In this document: positions 8,658-16,253 of the stretch, in pieces | How the letters are laid out: every line of letters starts with the position of its first letter | How positions within the stretch are numbered: the stretch's first letter is position 1 | Assembly: GCA_001553355.1 (NCBI GenBank) | Contig: KQ960831.1 | Location: 1-35,744 of the forward strand | Direction of reading: 5' to 3' | DNA: 35,744 nt | Origin: Veillonellaceae bacterium DNF00626 | GTDB lineage: Bacteria; Bacillota; Negativicutes; Veillonellales; Dialisteraceae | Notes under the pieces: generated by a model | What the model was told of the DNA's origin: nothing | The model's input: only the letters and a program-made list of their open reading frames with translations | The model's database searches: none | Translations under genes and position numbers: made by a program

Positions 8658-9133
8658 AAGATACCAATCGGGAGAACGTGATAGCTCTTTGTGAAACTGC
8701 TTTGTTGGCAGTACTCATTGCCGTATCGGGATCATTTAAAATACCGGGATTTGTGCCGGGAACGGAATTTCAACTTTCAGCACCTATTGCGGTCGCTATC
8801 TGCGGAGTATTCGGCTTCAAAAAATATATTTCCGCCGGTATCATTGCATCTATTATTTGCTTAGCTTTAGGGACACAAACCATTTTAAATGTGTGCATTG
8901 CGATGACTTTCCGCATTGTTATCGGATTGGTATGGTTAAGCATAGGGTCGTCAAAAATCTTTTATATCATTTCAGGCCCTTTGGGTACTATCGCTGCTCG
9001 GGCGGTGATGACAGTGATTATCGGGAAAGGCTTTTACGCCATGGTAGCGGCAGCATTCCCGGGAATGGTATTTACGGCAGCTACGGCATGGTTTTTTGCC
9101 GCTGTATTGAAACGCTGCCGGTATCGTAGATAA
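8645..9133 (+). CDS. Small integral membrane protein in bio operon, possible ECF S-component
   Basis: The start overlaps the end of bioF by 13 bases and is preceded by GGAGGG, so it belongs to the bio operon. The 162 residues are very hydrophobic, with about five membrane segments, a short basic C terminus (KRCRYRR) and a conserved-looking loop FKIPGFVPGTEFQLSAP near 32-48. This size and layout fit a substrate-binding S subunit of an energy-coupling-factor (ECF) transporter, which would share a separate ATPase/T module. The usual BioY sequence pattern is not seen. Because BioW needs free pimelate, uptake of pimelate or another biotin precursor is a reasonable inference; biotin itself is the alternative. 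No energising module lies in the window. Confidence 0.6.
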   Translation: METVKDTNRENVIALCETALLAVLIAVSGSFKIPGFVPGTEFQLSAPIAVAICGVFGFKKYISAGIIASIICLALGTQTILNVCIAMTFRIVIGLVWLSIGSSKIFYIISGPLGTIAARAVMTVIIGKGFYAMVAAAFPGMVFTAATAWFFAAVLKRCRYRR

Positions 9134-9161
9134 GTAAAAGAAATAAGAAGTTTTGAGACAA

Positions 9162-9187
9162 TAAAAAAGATTCGCTAAAAGCGAATC
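9162..9187 (-). terminator. Terminator of tRNA-Gly
   Basis: Read on the minus strand, GATTCGC and GCGAATC (9181-9187 and 9169-9175) pair around a 5-nt loop and are followed by a T6 run. It ends the minus-strand tRNA transcript just past its CCA end. Confidence 0.8.
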
Positions 9188-9192
9188 CGTAA

Positions 9193-9266
9193 TGGAGCGG
9201 ATGAAGGGAGTCGAACCCTCCTCTCAAGCTTGGGAAGCTCGCGTTCTACCGATGAACTACACCCGC
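9193..9266 (-). tRNA. tRNA-Gly (anticodon CCC)
   Basis: The minus strand folds into a full cloverleaf: acceptor GCGGGTG with CATCCGC, D-stem GTTC/GAAC, anticodon stem CGAGC/GCTTG around the loop TTCCCAA, and a T-arm with loop TTCGACT. The anticodon at positions 34-36 is CCC, reading the glycine codon GGG. The CCA end is encoded (TGG at 9193-9195 on the plus strand). The gene lies between convergent or divergent protein units and has its own terminator. Confidence 0.95.
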
Positions 9267-9347
9267 ATAAGATATTTGTATCATAGCATAAATTATTTTC
9301 TTTTTCCACTATCATGTAAGCATTTTTCGCTAAAATGGTAGAAAATA

Positions 9348-9389
9348 AAAGCACTTATTCTCTTGAAGTGAGAGATATAAGTGCTTTTT
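9348..9389 (+). terminator. Terminator downstream of the bio operon
   Basis: AAAGCACTTAT (9348-9358) pairs with ATAAGTGCTTT (9377-9387), with a further TCTC/GAGA pairing inside, ending in T5. It would stop plus-strand reading from the bio operon; the minus-strand side also ends in a T-rich stretch. Confidence 0.7.
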
Positions 9390-9690
9390 ACGTCTGTGAT
9401 GATTTTATTTTATTCGGTCATTTTAACTCGTTTTAATTCGTTTTAACTCATTTTGCATAAGATATGAATTGAGTAAAGATATCATTTTACGATTTTTGGC
9501 AATGACGAAGGGGGTTACCGTTTAAAGTGACACAAATGGTTTATTTTTTTGTGTGCGGAAAATTTTTGTGCTCGTGATATTTCATAAAATCGTAAAAAAG
9601 TACTCGATGAATTGATGGGAAGCAGATAGTAGGCACATTTTGAGTTTTTTTAGAAGATGAACGAGAAAACGCTCAAGGTCTGTTTTGGTC
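9390..9690. other. Spacer with short tandem repeat, no gene seen
   Basis: About 300 bases before tatD. Apart from a three-copy 10-bp repeat at 9421-9450 nothing coding or RNA-like was recognised. Confidence 0.5.
9421..9454. repeat. 10-bp tandem repeat, three copies plus four bases
   Basis: TTTTAACTCG, TTTTAATTCG and TTTTAACTCA follow one another and run into TTTT. The 10-bp period places the T-tracts on one face of the helix, as in bent DNA or a multi-site operator. It lies about 265 bp before tatD. Confidence 0.75.
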
Positions 9691-9691
9691 A

Positions 9692-9700
9692 TGGTACAAT
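9692..9700 (+). promoter_or_regulatory. Extended -10 promoter of tatD
   Basis: TGGTACAAT (9692-9700) is an extended -10 element (TGn plus TACAAT). No good -35 hexamer was found. Transcription would start only about 12 bases before the start codon. Confidence 0.4.
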
Positions 9701-9718
9701 GAAAGGGAAAAGAGGTGC

Positions 9719-10498
9719 ATGATGATAAAGTATTATGATATCGGACTTAATTTATTTACTCGTTCATTTCCTGATCCGGAAAAAATTATCAATAACGCAT
9801 TGACAAAGGGGATTTGCCCGATTTTGACAGGCTCAGAGGCGGCTGAAAATGAATTGGTGCATGAATTTGTGAAAACGCATGACCTTTACGGTACGGCAGG
9901 GATTCATCCTCATGCAGCAGATGAGGCGTCGGATGCGGATGTAGCTCGCATTAAAGAAATTATTTTAGAAAATCATCGTATCGTGGCTGTGGGTGAGTGC
10001 GGTCTTGATTATGATCGCATGTATTCATCCAAAGAGAATCAGATGTATTATTTCAAAAAGTTAATTGCTTTGGCAGAGGAATTAAAAAAGCCTATGTTTT
10101 TGCATGAGCGGGATGCGGCGGAGGATTTTATTTCTTGCTTCAAAGGGCATGCGGATATTTGCGCTCAGTCAGTGGTGCATTGTTTTACAGGAAATAGGGA
10201 AACGCTTCGGCGGCTTTTGGCGATGGGCTTTTTTATCGGCATCACCGGATGGATTTGTGATGAACGGCGGAATCATGATTTGCGCGAAGCGGTGATAGAT
10301 ATTCCTTTGGATAGAATCATGATTGAAACGGATGCGCCTTATTTGACACCGAGGGGATTTGGGCTTCCGCGAACGAATGTGCCGGAAAATATTGTTTATG
10401 TGGCAGAAACGTTGGCGACATATATGAATGTGTCGGTGGATGAATTGATTTCTCACGCTAAGGAAAATACGGAGCGGCTTTTCCGTATTTCATCATAA
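9719..10498 (+). CDS. tatD: TatD-family metal-dependent DNase
   Basis: This 259-residue protein belongs to the TatD subgroup rather than the YcfH/YabD type usual in Firmicutes: it begins with YYDIGLNL, as E. coli TatD begins with FDIGVNL, and shares ITGWICDERR. Family members are cytoplasmic TIM-barrel hydrolases with 3'-5' exonuclease activity. Metal ligands visible are His63/His65 (GIHPH), Glu93 (VGECGLDYDR), His129 (FLHERDA), His154 (VVHCFTG) and Asp205 (ETDAPYL); as in TatD proper, the N-terminal HxH of other subgroups is replaced. Two neighbouring ATGs (9719, 9722) are possible; the second is better spaced from AGAGG. It appears to be transcribed alone. Confidence 0.92.
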   Translation: MMIKYYDIGLNLFTRSFPDPEKIINNALTKGICPILTGSEAAENELVHEFVKTHDLYGTAGIHPHAADEASDADVARIKEIILENHRIVAVGECGLDYDRMYSSKENQMYYFKKLIALAEELKKPMFLHERDAAEDFISCFKGHADICAQSVVHCFTGNRETLRRLLAMGFFIGITGWICDERRNHDLREAVIDIPLDRIMIETDAPYLTPRGFGLPRTNVPENIVYVAETLATYMNVSVDELISHAKENTERLFRISS

Positions 10499-10529
10499 AT
10501 AGGCGGTCAAAGGGATCATAGACACAAAA

Positions 10530-10569
10530 CGGCGTTTGAACCGTATGGAGGGGACGGACGCTGTTTTTT
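10530..10569 (+). terminator. Terminator of tatD
   Basis: A 9-bp stem with several G-T pairs (10530-10538 with 10555-10563) closes a 16-nt loop and is followed by T6. Confidence 0.55.
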
Positions 10570-10633
10570 AGAGGAAAAATATTTCGCATGAAAATTTCTT
10601 TTGTTATGCGCATTTAATATAATAAGCTCGATA

Positions 10634-10642
10634 TGCTATAAT
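10634..10642 (+). promoter_or_regulatory. Extended -10 promoter of korAB
   Basis: TGCTATAAT (10634-10642) is a perfect extended -10. TTAATA (10614-10619) at 17 bases is a weak -35. The same ATGCTATAAT core occurs before the ylmE operon. Confidence 0.6.
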
Positions 10643-10707
10643 TAAAAATTATAGAGATAGTTTGAAAAAGAGCTATAACCGTTCATCATCTAAAGGAGGA
10701 AGATGGA

Positions 10708-12453
10708 GTGGAAAAGAAGGATTTTATTTGGAAAATGGGTGGTCAGCAAGGCCAGGGCGTAGAGTCTTGCGGAGAAATTTTGGGACGAGTGTTGGCGCAG
10801 GAAGGGTATTCTCTTTTTAGTCAACGCTTATTTGCGTCACGTATCAAAGGGGGGCATACGACGATTGCCCTTCGTATTGCGACGAAAAAAGTGGCAACCA
10901 TTGGTGAACATGTGGATTGCTTGGTGGCATTGGATCAGGAAACCATTGATTTGCACGGGAAGGAAGTGCCGGAAGGCGGTGTCGTTTTGGCAGATGCGGC
11001 TTTTCATCCGAAGTGGGAGGAGCATACCGGACGCATATTCCTGCCTCTTCTTATTACTGATTTGGCAAAGAAATATGGATCTATGCAGATGAAAAATATT
11101 GCAGCGTTGGGTATGAGTGCCGGGCTTCTGGGATTTCCTGAATTACCTTTTTATCGTTTTATCGCTGAACGGTTTGCGAAAAAAGGGAATGAAATTATTG
11201 ATAAAAATAAGGGGATTTTTAAGGAAGGGTATGATATTGCCATTGAAGCATTGCATGGCATTGAATTAGGAAAATTGGCCACGCCGAAGAAGACGGATCA
11301 ATTTTATCTTTTAGGCAATGAAGCGGCAGCGCTGGGCGCTATTTCCGCCGGCGCGCGTTTTATGGCGTCATATCCTATTACACCGGCAACGGAAATTATG
11401 GAATATGTGATTAAAGTCATTCATAAAATCAAAGGTACAGTGGTACAGACGGAAGATGAATTGGCGGCGGTCACGATGGCGATGGGCGCAGGGTATGCCG
11501 GCGTGCGTGCTTTCACAGCAACGTCAGGGCCCGGGTTGTCACTTATGGCAGAATCTATTTCCATGGCAACGATGGCGGAAATACCGGTCGTTATCATTGA
11601 TGTCATGCGTGCCGGCCCATCTACGGGTATGGCGACAAAAGTGGAGCAAAGTGATATTCGCTATGCCATCGGATCTGGTCATGGAGATGCGGAAAAAATC
11701 GTATTAGCCGCTGCATCCATTGAAGATTGTTATTACATTACGCAAGAAGCATTTAATTTGGCAGAAGAATTTCAAACGCCGGTTATTTTACTTTCTGATT
11801 TGCAATTTGGGATGTGTAAACAGTCCGTGCCGGCTTTTGATTTGAATCGTATAGATATTCGTCGAGGGAAATTGGTTCGTGACGGTTTACCGCCGTTAAA
11901 TACACAGAAAAAAGACTATTTCCATCGGTTTGAAGATGTAGAAGATGGTATTTCACCGAGAACTATTCCGGGCGTGGAAAACGGTATGTTCCTTTCCACC
12001 GGGCTTGAACATAATGTTTACGGGAAACCGGCAGAGGGTCAAGGCGACAGAGTGATGGAAATGAATAAACGCCATCGGAAATGGCAGGGTGTTTCATCAG
12101 CTATTAAGCCGTTTTATGTGACTCATGAAGAACCGGAATGCGATTTACTGCTTATCGGTATTACATCTACGGATGGCGCATTAGAAGAAACACGAGAAGA
12201 ATTAGAAGAAGCCGGATATAAAGTCAATCATTTGCATCTCCGTCTGCTTTCGCCCTTCCCGGAAAAAGAACTTCGACCATATATTGAAGGAGCGAAGAAA
12301 GTGCTTATTGTAGAAGAAAATTTAACAGCTCAATTGCGGGAACTCTTTGCCATTCACTTTATTTGTCATGATAAACTTCTATCTTTACTTCAATATGATG
12401 GCACACCATTTGTTACATCAACGATTGTAAACAAAGCTAAGGAGGTACTCTAA
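10708..12453 (+). CDS. korA: 2-oxoacid:ferredoxin oxidoreductase, fused gamma-alpha subunit
   Basis: With KorB this enzyme reversibly decarboxylates a 2-oxoacid (probably 2-oxoglutarate) to the acyl-CoA and reduces ferredoxin, a central anaerobic reaction. Residues 1-190 are the gamma domain (GGQGQGVESCGEILG near 11-25, SRIKGGHTT near 44-52). Residues 200-581 are the alpha domain, with SYPITPATEIMEYV near 220, TSGPGLSLMAESI and MRAGPSTGMATKVEQSD. This gamma-alpha fusion of about 580 residues is common for the KorA type. The start is the GTG at 10708, seven bases after GGAGGA; the ATG at 10703 is out of frame. Two bases separate its stop from korB. The exact 2-oxoacid cannot be read from sequence. 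Confidence 0.92.
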   Translation: MEKKDFIWKMGGQQGQGVESCGEILGRVLAQEGYSLFSQRLFASRIKGGHTTIALRIATKKVATIGEHVDCLVALDQETIDLHGKEVPEGGVVLADAAFHPKWEEHTGRIFLPLLITDLAKKYGSMQMKNIAALGMSAGLLGFPELPFYRFIAERFAKKGNEIIDKNKGIFKEGYDIAIEALHGIELGKLATPKKTDQFYLLGNEAAALGAISAGARFMASYPITPATEIMEYVIKVIHKIKGTVVQTEDELAAVTMAMGAGYAGVRAFTATSGPGLSLMAESISMATMAEIPVVIIDVMRAGPSTGMATKVEQSDIRYAIGSGHGDAEKIVLAAASIEDCYYITQEAFNLAEEFQTPVILLSDLQFGMCKQSVPAFDLNRIDIRRGKLVRDGLPPLNTQKKDYFHRFEDVEDGISPRTIPGVENGMFLSTGLEHNVYGKPAEGQGDRVMEMNKRHRKWQGVSSAIKPFYVTHEEPECDLLLIGITSTDGALEETREELEEAGYKVNHLHLRLLSPFPEKELRPYIEGAKKVLIVEENLTAQLRELFAIHFICHDKLLSLLQYDGTPFVTSTIVNKAKEVL

Positions 12454-12455
12454 TC

Positions 12456-13322
12456 ATGGCATCACCGAGAGATTTTAAAAATACTATTGTGCCAAATTGG
12501 TGTCCCGGTTGTGGAGATTTCGGCATACAAAATGCCATTTCTGCCGTTTGTGCACAAAAAGGCTGGAAAAATGAAGATATTACTTTAATTTCAGGTATCG
12601 GTTGTTCGTCTCGTATCGGAGGATATCAATATTGCTACGGTGCACACACAGCGCACGGTAGAGCACTTCCTTTTGCGCAAGGAATCAAATGTGCCAATAA
12701 AGACACGCATCTTATTGTTTGTTCCGGTGACGGTGATTCTTATGCCATCGGTTTAGGACATGCTATTCATGCGATGAAAAGAAATATGGATATCACCTAC
12801 ATCGTTTTTGATAATCAAGTATACGGACTCACAAAAGGACAAACGAGTCCGGTATCATCCAAAGGTTTTGTAACAAAAACGACACCGGACGGTAACCCCT
12901 TAACGCCGCTTGACGCGCCCGGATTAGCCTTAGCAGCAGGAGCTACATTTGTAGCACAAGCCTATGCCATTGACGGACGTACGATGATAGACGTTCTTAC
13001 CAAAGCCATTGATCACAAAGGATTTTCCTATGTAAATATTTTCACACCTTGTGTGACATTTAATAATTTCAACACCATTGCATGGTATAACGAGAATTTG
13101 AAAAAGATTTCCGATGTGAGAGAAAATTACGATCCGACCAATAAAGCGGAAGCACTTTCTATTTTGGCAGAAACACAGAGTTTGGCATTAGGCGTAATTT
13201 ATGAAGAAACGGATGTACTTTCCTTCGGAGACATAGTGCCGTCAGCAGATCGCTGCCTTATCGATCACGTGGAAAAACCTGATCCGGAATTGTTTGACGA
13301 TTTATGCAAGGAATTTAGATAA
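12456..13322 (+). CDS. korB: 2-oxoacid:ferredoxin oxidoreductase, beta subunit (TPP)
   Basis: KorB binds thiamine diphosphate and an iron-sulfur cluster and performs the decarboxylation with KorA. The 288 residues contain the cluster cysteines NWCPGCGDFG (C16, C19) and GIGCSSR (C50), a further PCVTFNNF cysteine near 197, the TPP motif CSGDGDSYAIGLGHAIHAMKRN (89-110, read in parts) and DNQVYGLTKGQTSP (119-132). Length is normal for KorB. Its start follows AGGAGG at the end of korA, so both are made from one message. No clear terminator was found after it. No ferredoxin-like delta subunit is nearby, as expected for the two-subunit Kor type. Confidence 0.93.
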   Translation: MASPRDFKNTIVPNWCPGCGDFGIQNAISAVCAQKGWKNEDITLISGIGCSSRIGGYQYCYGAHTAHGRALPFAQGIKCANKDTHLIVCSGDGDSYAIGLGHAIHAMKRNMDITYIVFDNQVYGLTKGQTSPVSSKGFVTKTTPDGNPLTPLDAPGLALAAGATFVAQAYAIDGRTMIDVLTKAIDHKGFSYVNIFTPCVTFNNFNTIAWYNENLKKISDVRENYDPTNKAEALSILAETQSLALGVIYEETDVLSFGDIVPSADRCLIDHVEKPDPELFDDLCKEFR

Positions 13323-13346
13323 ACTCTTTATTTGTTTATAAAACCG

Positions 13347-13355
13347 TGATACAAT
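13347..13355 (+). promoter_or_regulatory. Extended -10 promoter of the Sel1-repeat gene
   Basis: TGATACAAT (13347-13355) forms an extended -10; no good -35 was seen. It lies about 105 bases before the start. Confidence 0.4.
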
Positions 13356-13460
13356 GAAATTAATAAAATATTAACAAATAATAATTAACTTTTATTCATG
13401 CAAATAAGAGTATTGCATAAAACAGAAATTATCGTGTAAACATGAAAGAAGGGTGACGTT

Positions 13461-14528
13461 ATGGCATCGGATCGCATGATGGAATACTATTATTCAATGG
13501 CGCAAGACAGTTTAGGAAATAACGATTTAGAAGAAGCAGTTTCCTATTTTCGCAAAGCGGCGAACTTAGGCGCCAAAGAAGCGGCGAGAGAAATTGGGGT
13601 TATCGGACATCGCTACGAAACAGGAAAAAATGCAGAAAAAGACGAAGAAAAAGCCGTCAGATGCTATCAGATGGCAGGAGATTATGGCGAAGACGAAGCG
13701 TGGTACTATTTAGGCATGCTTTATTTTCGTGGCATTAATGGAGCGAAACCCAATCCGAGAAAAGCGAAAAGAACATTAGAAAAAGCCGCAGATGCCGGTG
13801 TGCTTGATGCCATTCTTATGTTGGCCAAAGTGTATGATGAAGGCCTTTTAGGATACGTTAATTATTCATTGTCGTTTAAATACTATTTGAAAGCGGCAGA
13901 ATACGGAAATTCCGATGCGATGCTTATGACAGGTCTGTTTTATGCTCAAGGCGATGTAGTGCCAAAGAATCTTGATGAAGCAGAAAAATGGATCCGCCGA
14001 GGATGTGAATTAGGAAATCCTGATGGAGAAAACACATTGCGAGGTTTTCTTTCCGTGGCATGCATTGAATATGCGGCCGGTGCCTCCGGACGAGTGGATG
14101 ATAAAAAAGCCTTTGAATATGCCGAAGAAGTAGAAAAAATGGGAGAAGATGATATTTTTCTCCGGTTAGGGAAATATTATAAAAATAGTCGTCAACCAAA
14201 TCATGCTGAAAATGCATTCCGCGCCTTCAAAAAAGCAGCGGAAAAAGGAATACCTGAAGCCCAGTCGGCATTAGGCCTTTGCTATGAAGCGGCTATGGGA
14301 ACAGAAGAAAATATTCAAGAAGCCGTAGGTCTTTATAAAAAAGCGGCCATGGCCGGTGATCCTTTCGGTATGGCGCATTACGGATATGCTTTAGCGAATG
14401 GAGAAGGCGTGAAAGTAAATGAAAAAGAAGCGATGGAATGGCTTATCAAAGCAGCGATGAAAGGCGATAAAGGCGCAGTACAAATTTTAGCAGACGACTA
14501 TAATTACAATTTTGACAAAAAAGTATAG
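13461..14528 (+). CDS. Sel1-repeat (TPR-like) protein
   Basis: The 355 residues consist almost wholly of Sel1-type helical repeats of 36 or so residues, about seven to eight copies, each with the pattern A...LG..Y..G....D...A..W..KAA..G. Clear examples are AWYYLGMLYFRG, AMLMTGLFYAQGDVVPKN, AQSALGLCYEAAMGTEEN and GMAHYGYALANGEGVKVN. Such repeats form a superhelical scaffold for protein-protein contacts. No signal peptide or membrane segment is present, so it is probably cytoplasmic. It has its own promoter and terminator; its partner is unknown and the flanking genes give no hint. The start follows AGAAGGGTG. Confidence 0.85.
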   Translation: MASDRMMEYYYSMAQDSLGNNDLEEAVSYFRKAANLGAKEAAREIGVIGHRYETGKNAEKDEEKAVRCYQMAGDYGEDEAWYYLGMLYFRGINGAKPNPRKAKRTLEKAADAGVLDAILMLAKVYDEGLLGYVNYSLSFKYYLKAAEYGNSDAMLMTGLFYAQGDVVPKNLDEAEKWIRRGCELGNPDGENTLRGFLSVACIEYAAGASGRVDDKKAFEYAEEVEKMGEDDIFLRLGKYYKNSRQPNHAENAFRAFKKAAEKGIPEAQSALGLCYEAAMGTEENIQEAVGLYKKAAMAGDPFGMAHYGYALANGEGVKVNEKEAMEWLIKAAMKGDKGAVQILADDYNYNFDKKV

Positions 14529-14540
14529 AAGAGCTTATAA

Positions 14541-14577
14541 AAAACAGCGGAGAAATAACTCGGCTGTTTTTGTTTTT
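14541..14577 (+). terminator. Terminator of the Sel1-repeat gene
   Basis: AAAACAGC.GAG pairs with CTC.GCTGTTTT (14541-14551 with about 14559-14570) and is followed by T-rich sequence to 14577. Confidence 0.8.
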
Positions 14578-14651
14578 ACACACTGTTATAAAATATAAAC
14601 TTAGTAAAAATTTTATGATGTGTGAAATATTAAAATAAAAGTAAATTTACC

Positions 14652-14679
14652 TTGATTTATCATTTTTGTTTGTTATAAT
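14652..14679 (+). promoter_or_regulatory. Promoter of the thyA leader transcript
   Basis: TTGATT (14652-14657) and an extended -10 TGTTATAAT (TATAAT at 14674-14679) are 16 bases apart. It would start a leader of about 230 nt before thyA. A second perfect TATAAT at 14885-14890, lacking a good -35, could start a short-leader transcript. Confidence 0.6.
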
Positions 14680-14793
14680 AATTGTAGGCGATTTTTAGTT
14701 TCTGTAAAAGTAGAGTGTTTTCTATATGTGTAACAAAAAGAATCGCGCAGGGGATATTTCTTTTGTAAGATTTATTTCCAAAGGGGAGGTTTT

Positions 14794-14889
14794 ATGTATA
14801 AAGGCATCTTTCAGAGTGAGGAAGATGTCTTTTTCGTTGTTTGGCATAAAAGAAGTTTTTATCCTTTTTGTGAGAGATTTGTTGTATAA
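14794..14889 (+). CDS. Possible 31-aa leader ORF before thyA
   Basis: An ATG preceded by GGGGAGG opens a 31-codon frame (start MYKGIFQSEEDV, end CERFVV) that stops at 14889, 27 bases before thyA. The terminator-like hairpin at 14800-14834 lies within its first codons, so ribosomes on this frame would disrupt the hairpin. No homologue is recognised and it could be chance. Confidence 0.3.
   Translation: MYKGIFQSEEDVFFVVWHKRSFYPFCERFVV
14800..14834 (+). terminator. Terminator-like hairpin (attenuator?) in the thyA leader
   Basis: A 12-bp stem with one bulged T (14800-14812 with 14821-14832) closes an 8-nt loop and ends in a short T-run. It lies about 115 nt downstream of the predicted transcription start and 80 nt before thyA, so it could attenuate thyA-dfrA or end a small RNA of about 150 nt. 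Confidence 0.5.
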
Positions 14890-14916
14890 TGATTTTAATG
14901 ATAAAGAGGAGGAATT

Positions 14917-15711
14917 ATGAGCGAAGCGGATCAACAGTATTTATCAATTATAGAAAAAATTTTACATACCGGTCGGCTGGGCGATAATCGTACAGGGATG
15001 CCGGCGTATAAATTGCCTCATCAAATCATGCAATTTGATTTGGAGAAGGAATTTCCTATTTTGACGACAAAGTTTGTGGCGTTTAAGACGTCTGTGAAAG
15101 AAATTCTTTGGATATGGCAGAAACAGTCGAATGATGTCCGTGTACTTCAAGAGTGGAATTGTCATGTCTGGGATGAGTGGATGCGTCCGGATGGTACGAT
15201 TGGCAAGGCTTACGGGTATCAGTTGGCAGAGTATCATCAGGTGGATACGTTGCTTCATCTTTTGAAGACGGATCCGCAGAGTCGCCGTATGGTGGTGGAT
15301 TTGTGGAATGTGAAGGATTTGCCGGATATGGCGCTTTATCCCTGTGCTTTTTTGACGATGTGGGATGTATCGGCAGATGGACGGCTTAATTGCATGTTGG
15401 TGCAGCGGTCGGGTGATATGGGACTTGGTGTGCCTTTTAATATGGCCCAGTATGCGGCACTTATTCATATGATTGCGCAGGTGACGAATTTGAGGCCGGG
15501 TATTTTTACCCATGTGATTAATAATGCGCATGTGTATGAAAATCATGTGGACGGAATGAAATTACAATTGTCTCGTTTACCTGACGCGTATAAAGCACCG
15601 GTATTGAAATTGAATCCGGATATTCATGATTTTTATGATTTCAAGCCGGAGGATATTGTTTTGGAGAATTATGAGCATCACGGGAAAATTCCGTTGGAGG
15701 TGTCTGTATGA
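14917..15711 (+). CDS. thyA: Thymidylate synthase
   Basis: ThyA makes dTMP from dUMP with methylene-tetrahydrofolate as methyl donor, leaving dihydrofolate for the adjacent DHFR. The 264 residues match E. coli ThyA in length and order: DNRTG (23-27, phosphate Arg), KEILW with catalytic Glu62, the active-site Cys143 (LYPCAF), QRSGD (163-167), VPFNMAQYA (172-180) and AHVYENH near 209. The His that follows the catalytic Cys in many ThyA (PCH) is Ala here, a variant known in other bacterial ThyA. The start has AGAGGAGG at good distance and the stop overlaps the dfrA start by four bases (ATGA). Confidence 0.95.
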   Translation: MSEADQQYLSIIEKILHTGRLGDNRTGMPAYKLPHQIMQFDLEKEFPILTTKFVAFKTSVKEILWIWQKQSNDVRVLQEWNCHVWDEWMRPDGTIGKAYGYQLAEYHQVDTLLHLLKTDPQSRRMVVDLWNVKDLPDMALYPCAFLTMWDVSADGRLNCMLVQRSGDMGLGVPFNMAQYAALIHMIAQVTNLRPGIFTHVINNAHVYENHVDGMKLQLSRLPDAYKAPVLKLNPDIHDFYDFKPEDIVLENYEHHGKIPLEVSV

Positions 15712-16181
15712 GTTTATCACTCATTGTAGCGCGAGCGAGTAATGGCGTTATCGGTAAGGATAATAAGCTTTTGTGGCATCTTTCGGATGATATGAAATGG
15801 TTTAAGTCATGCACCATGGGGCATCCGGTGGTGATGGGTCGGAAGACGTTCGAGAGTTTGCCGAAATTGCTTCCCGGAAGGAAACATTATGTGCTTACCG
15901 GAGATGTGACATACCAAGCGCCGGCGGAAGTGAATATATTTCATACGCCGGAAGAACTTTTGGCAGCCTTGCCGGAAGGAGAAAATTTCATCATCGGCGG
16001 CGGCGCTATGTATCGGTTGTTTTTCCCTTATGTAGATAAAATGTACATCACAGAAATAGAAAGAGTCTATGAGGGAGATACGATATTTCTCGATTTCGAT
16101 GAAACGGAATGGACGTTGATTTCGTCTAAAGAAGGCGAAGGTGACATTCCTCATCGGTTCGTTGTGTATGAAAAGAAATAA
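15708..16181 (+). CDS. dfrA: Dihydrofolate reductase
   Basis: DHFR reduces dihydrofolate to tetrahydrofolate with NADPH and so recycles the folate oxidised by ThyA. The 157-residue length is standard. Visible motifs: [16 protein letters not shown] (8-23), the catalytic acidic residue in [11 protein letters not shown] (Asp27), GRKTFESLP (about 43-51), and [14 protein letters not shown] near 93-106 for NADPH binding. The ATGA overlap with thyA means the two are translated together from one message. A shared bidirectional terminator follows. Nothing suggests an acquired trimethoprim-resistant type, though resistance cannot be judged by eye. Confidence 0.94.
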   Translation: MSLSLIVARASNGVIGKDNKLLWHLSDDMKWFKSCTMGHPVVMGRKTFESLPKLLPGRKHYVLTGDVTYQAPAEVNIFHTPEELLAALPEGENFIIGGGAMYRLFFPYVDKMYITEIERVYEGDTIFLDFDETEWTLISSKEGEGDIPHRFVVYEKK

Positions 16182-16192
16182 TAGAGTGAAAT

Positions 16193-16236
16193 AAAAAATG
16201 CGTCAATCTTCTTGATAAGAGATTCACGCATTTTTT
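16193..16236. terminator. Bidirectional terminator between dfrA and rsmG
   Basis: AAAAAATGCGT (16193-16203) pairs with ACGCATTTTTT (16226-16236), with an inner AATCT/AGATT pairing. T-runs are present on both strands, fitting the convergent genes. Confidence 0.85.
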
Positions 16237-16253
16237 GATGTATCATTTTTACG

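Noticed and set aside
8645-9133. Naming the third bio gene bioY
   Set aside because: The membrane layout fits, but the BioY sequence pattern was not recognised, so only a general S-component role is proposed.
10169-10456. Long antisense frames within tatD, thyA, cobN and the autotransporters
   Set aside because: They lie wholly inside clearly identified genes, have no ribosome sites and read as His/Arg- or Ser/Thr-rich shadow sequence.
14726-14920. 64-codon ORF upstream of thyA
   Set aside because: It has no ribosome binding site and overlaps the thyA start in another frame; the 31-codon frame at 14794 has the only good site.
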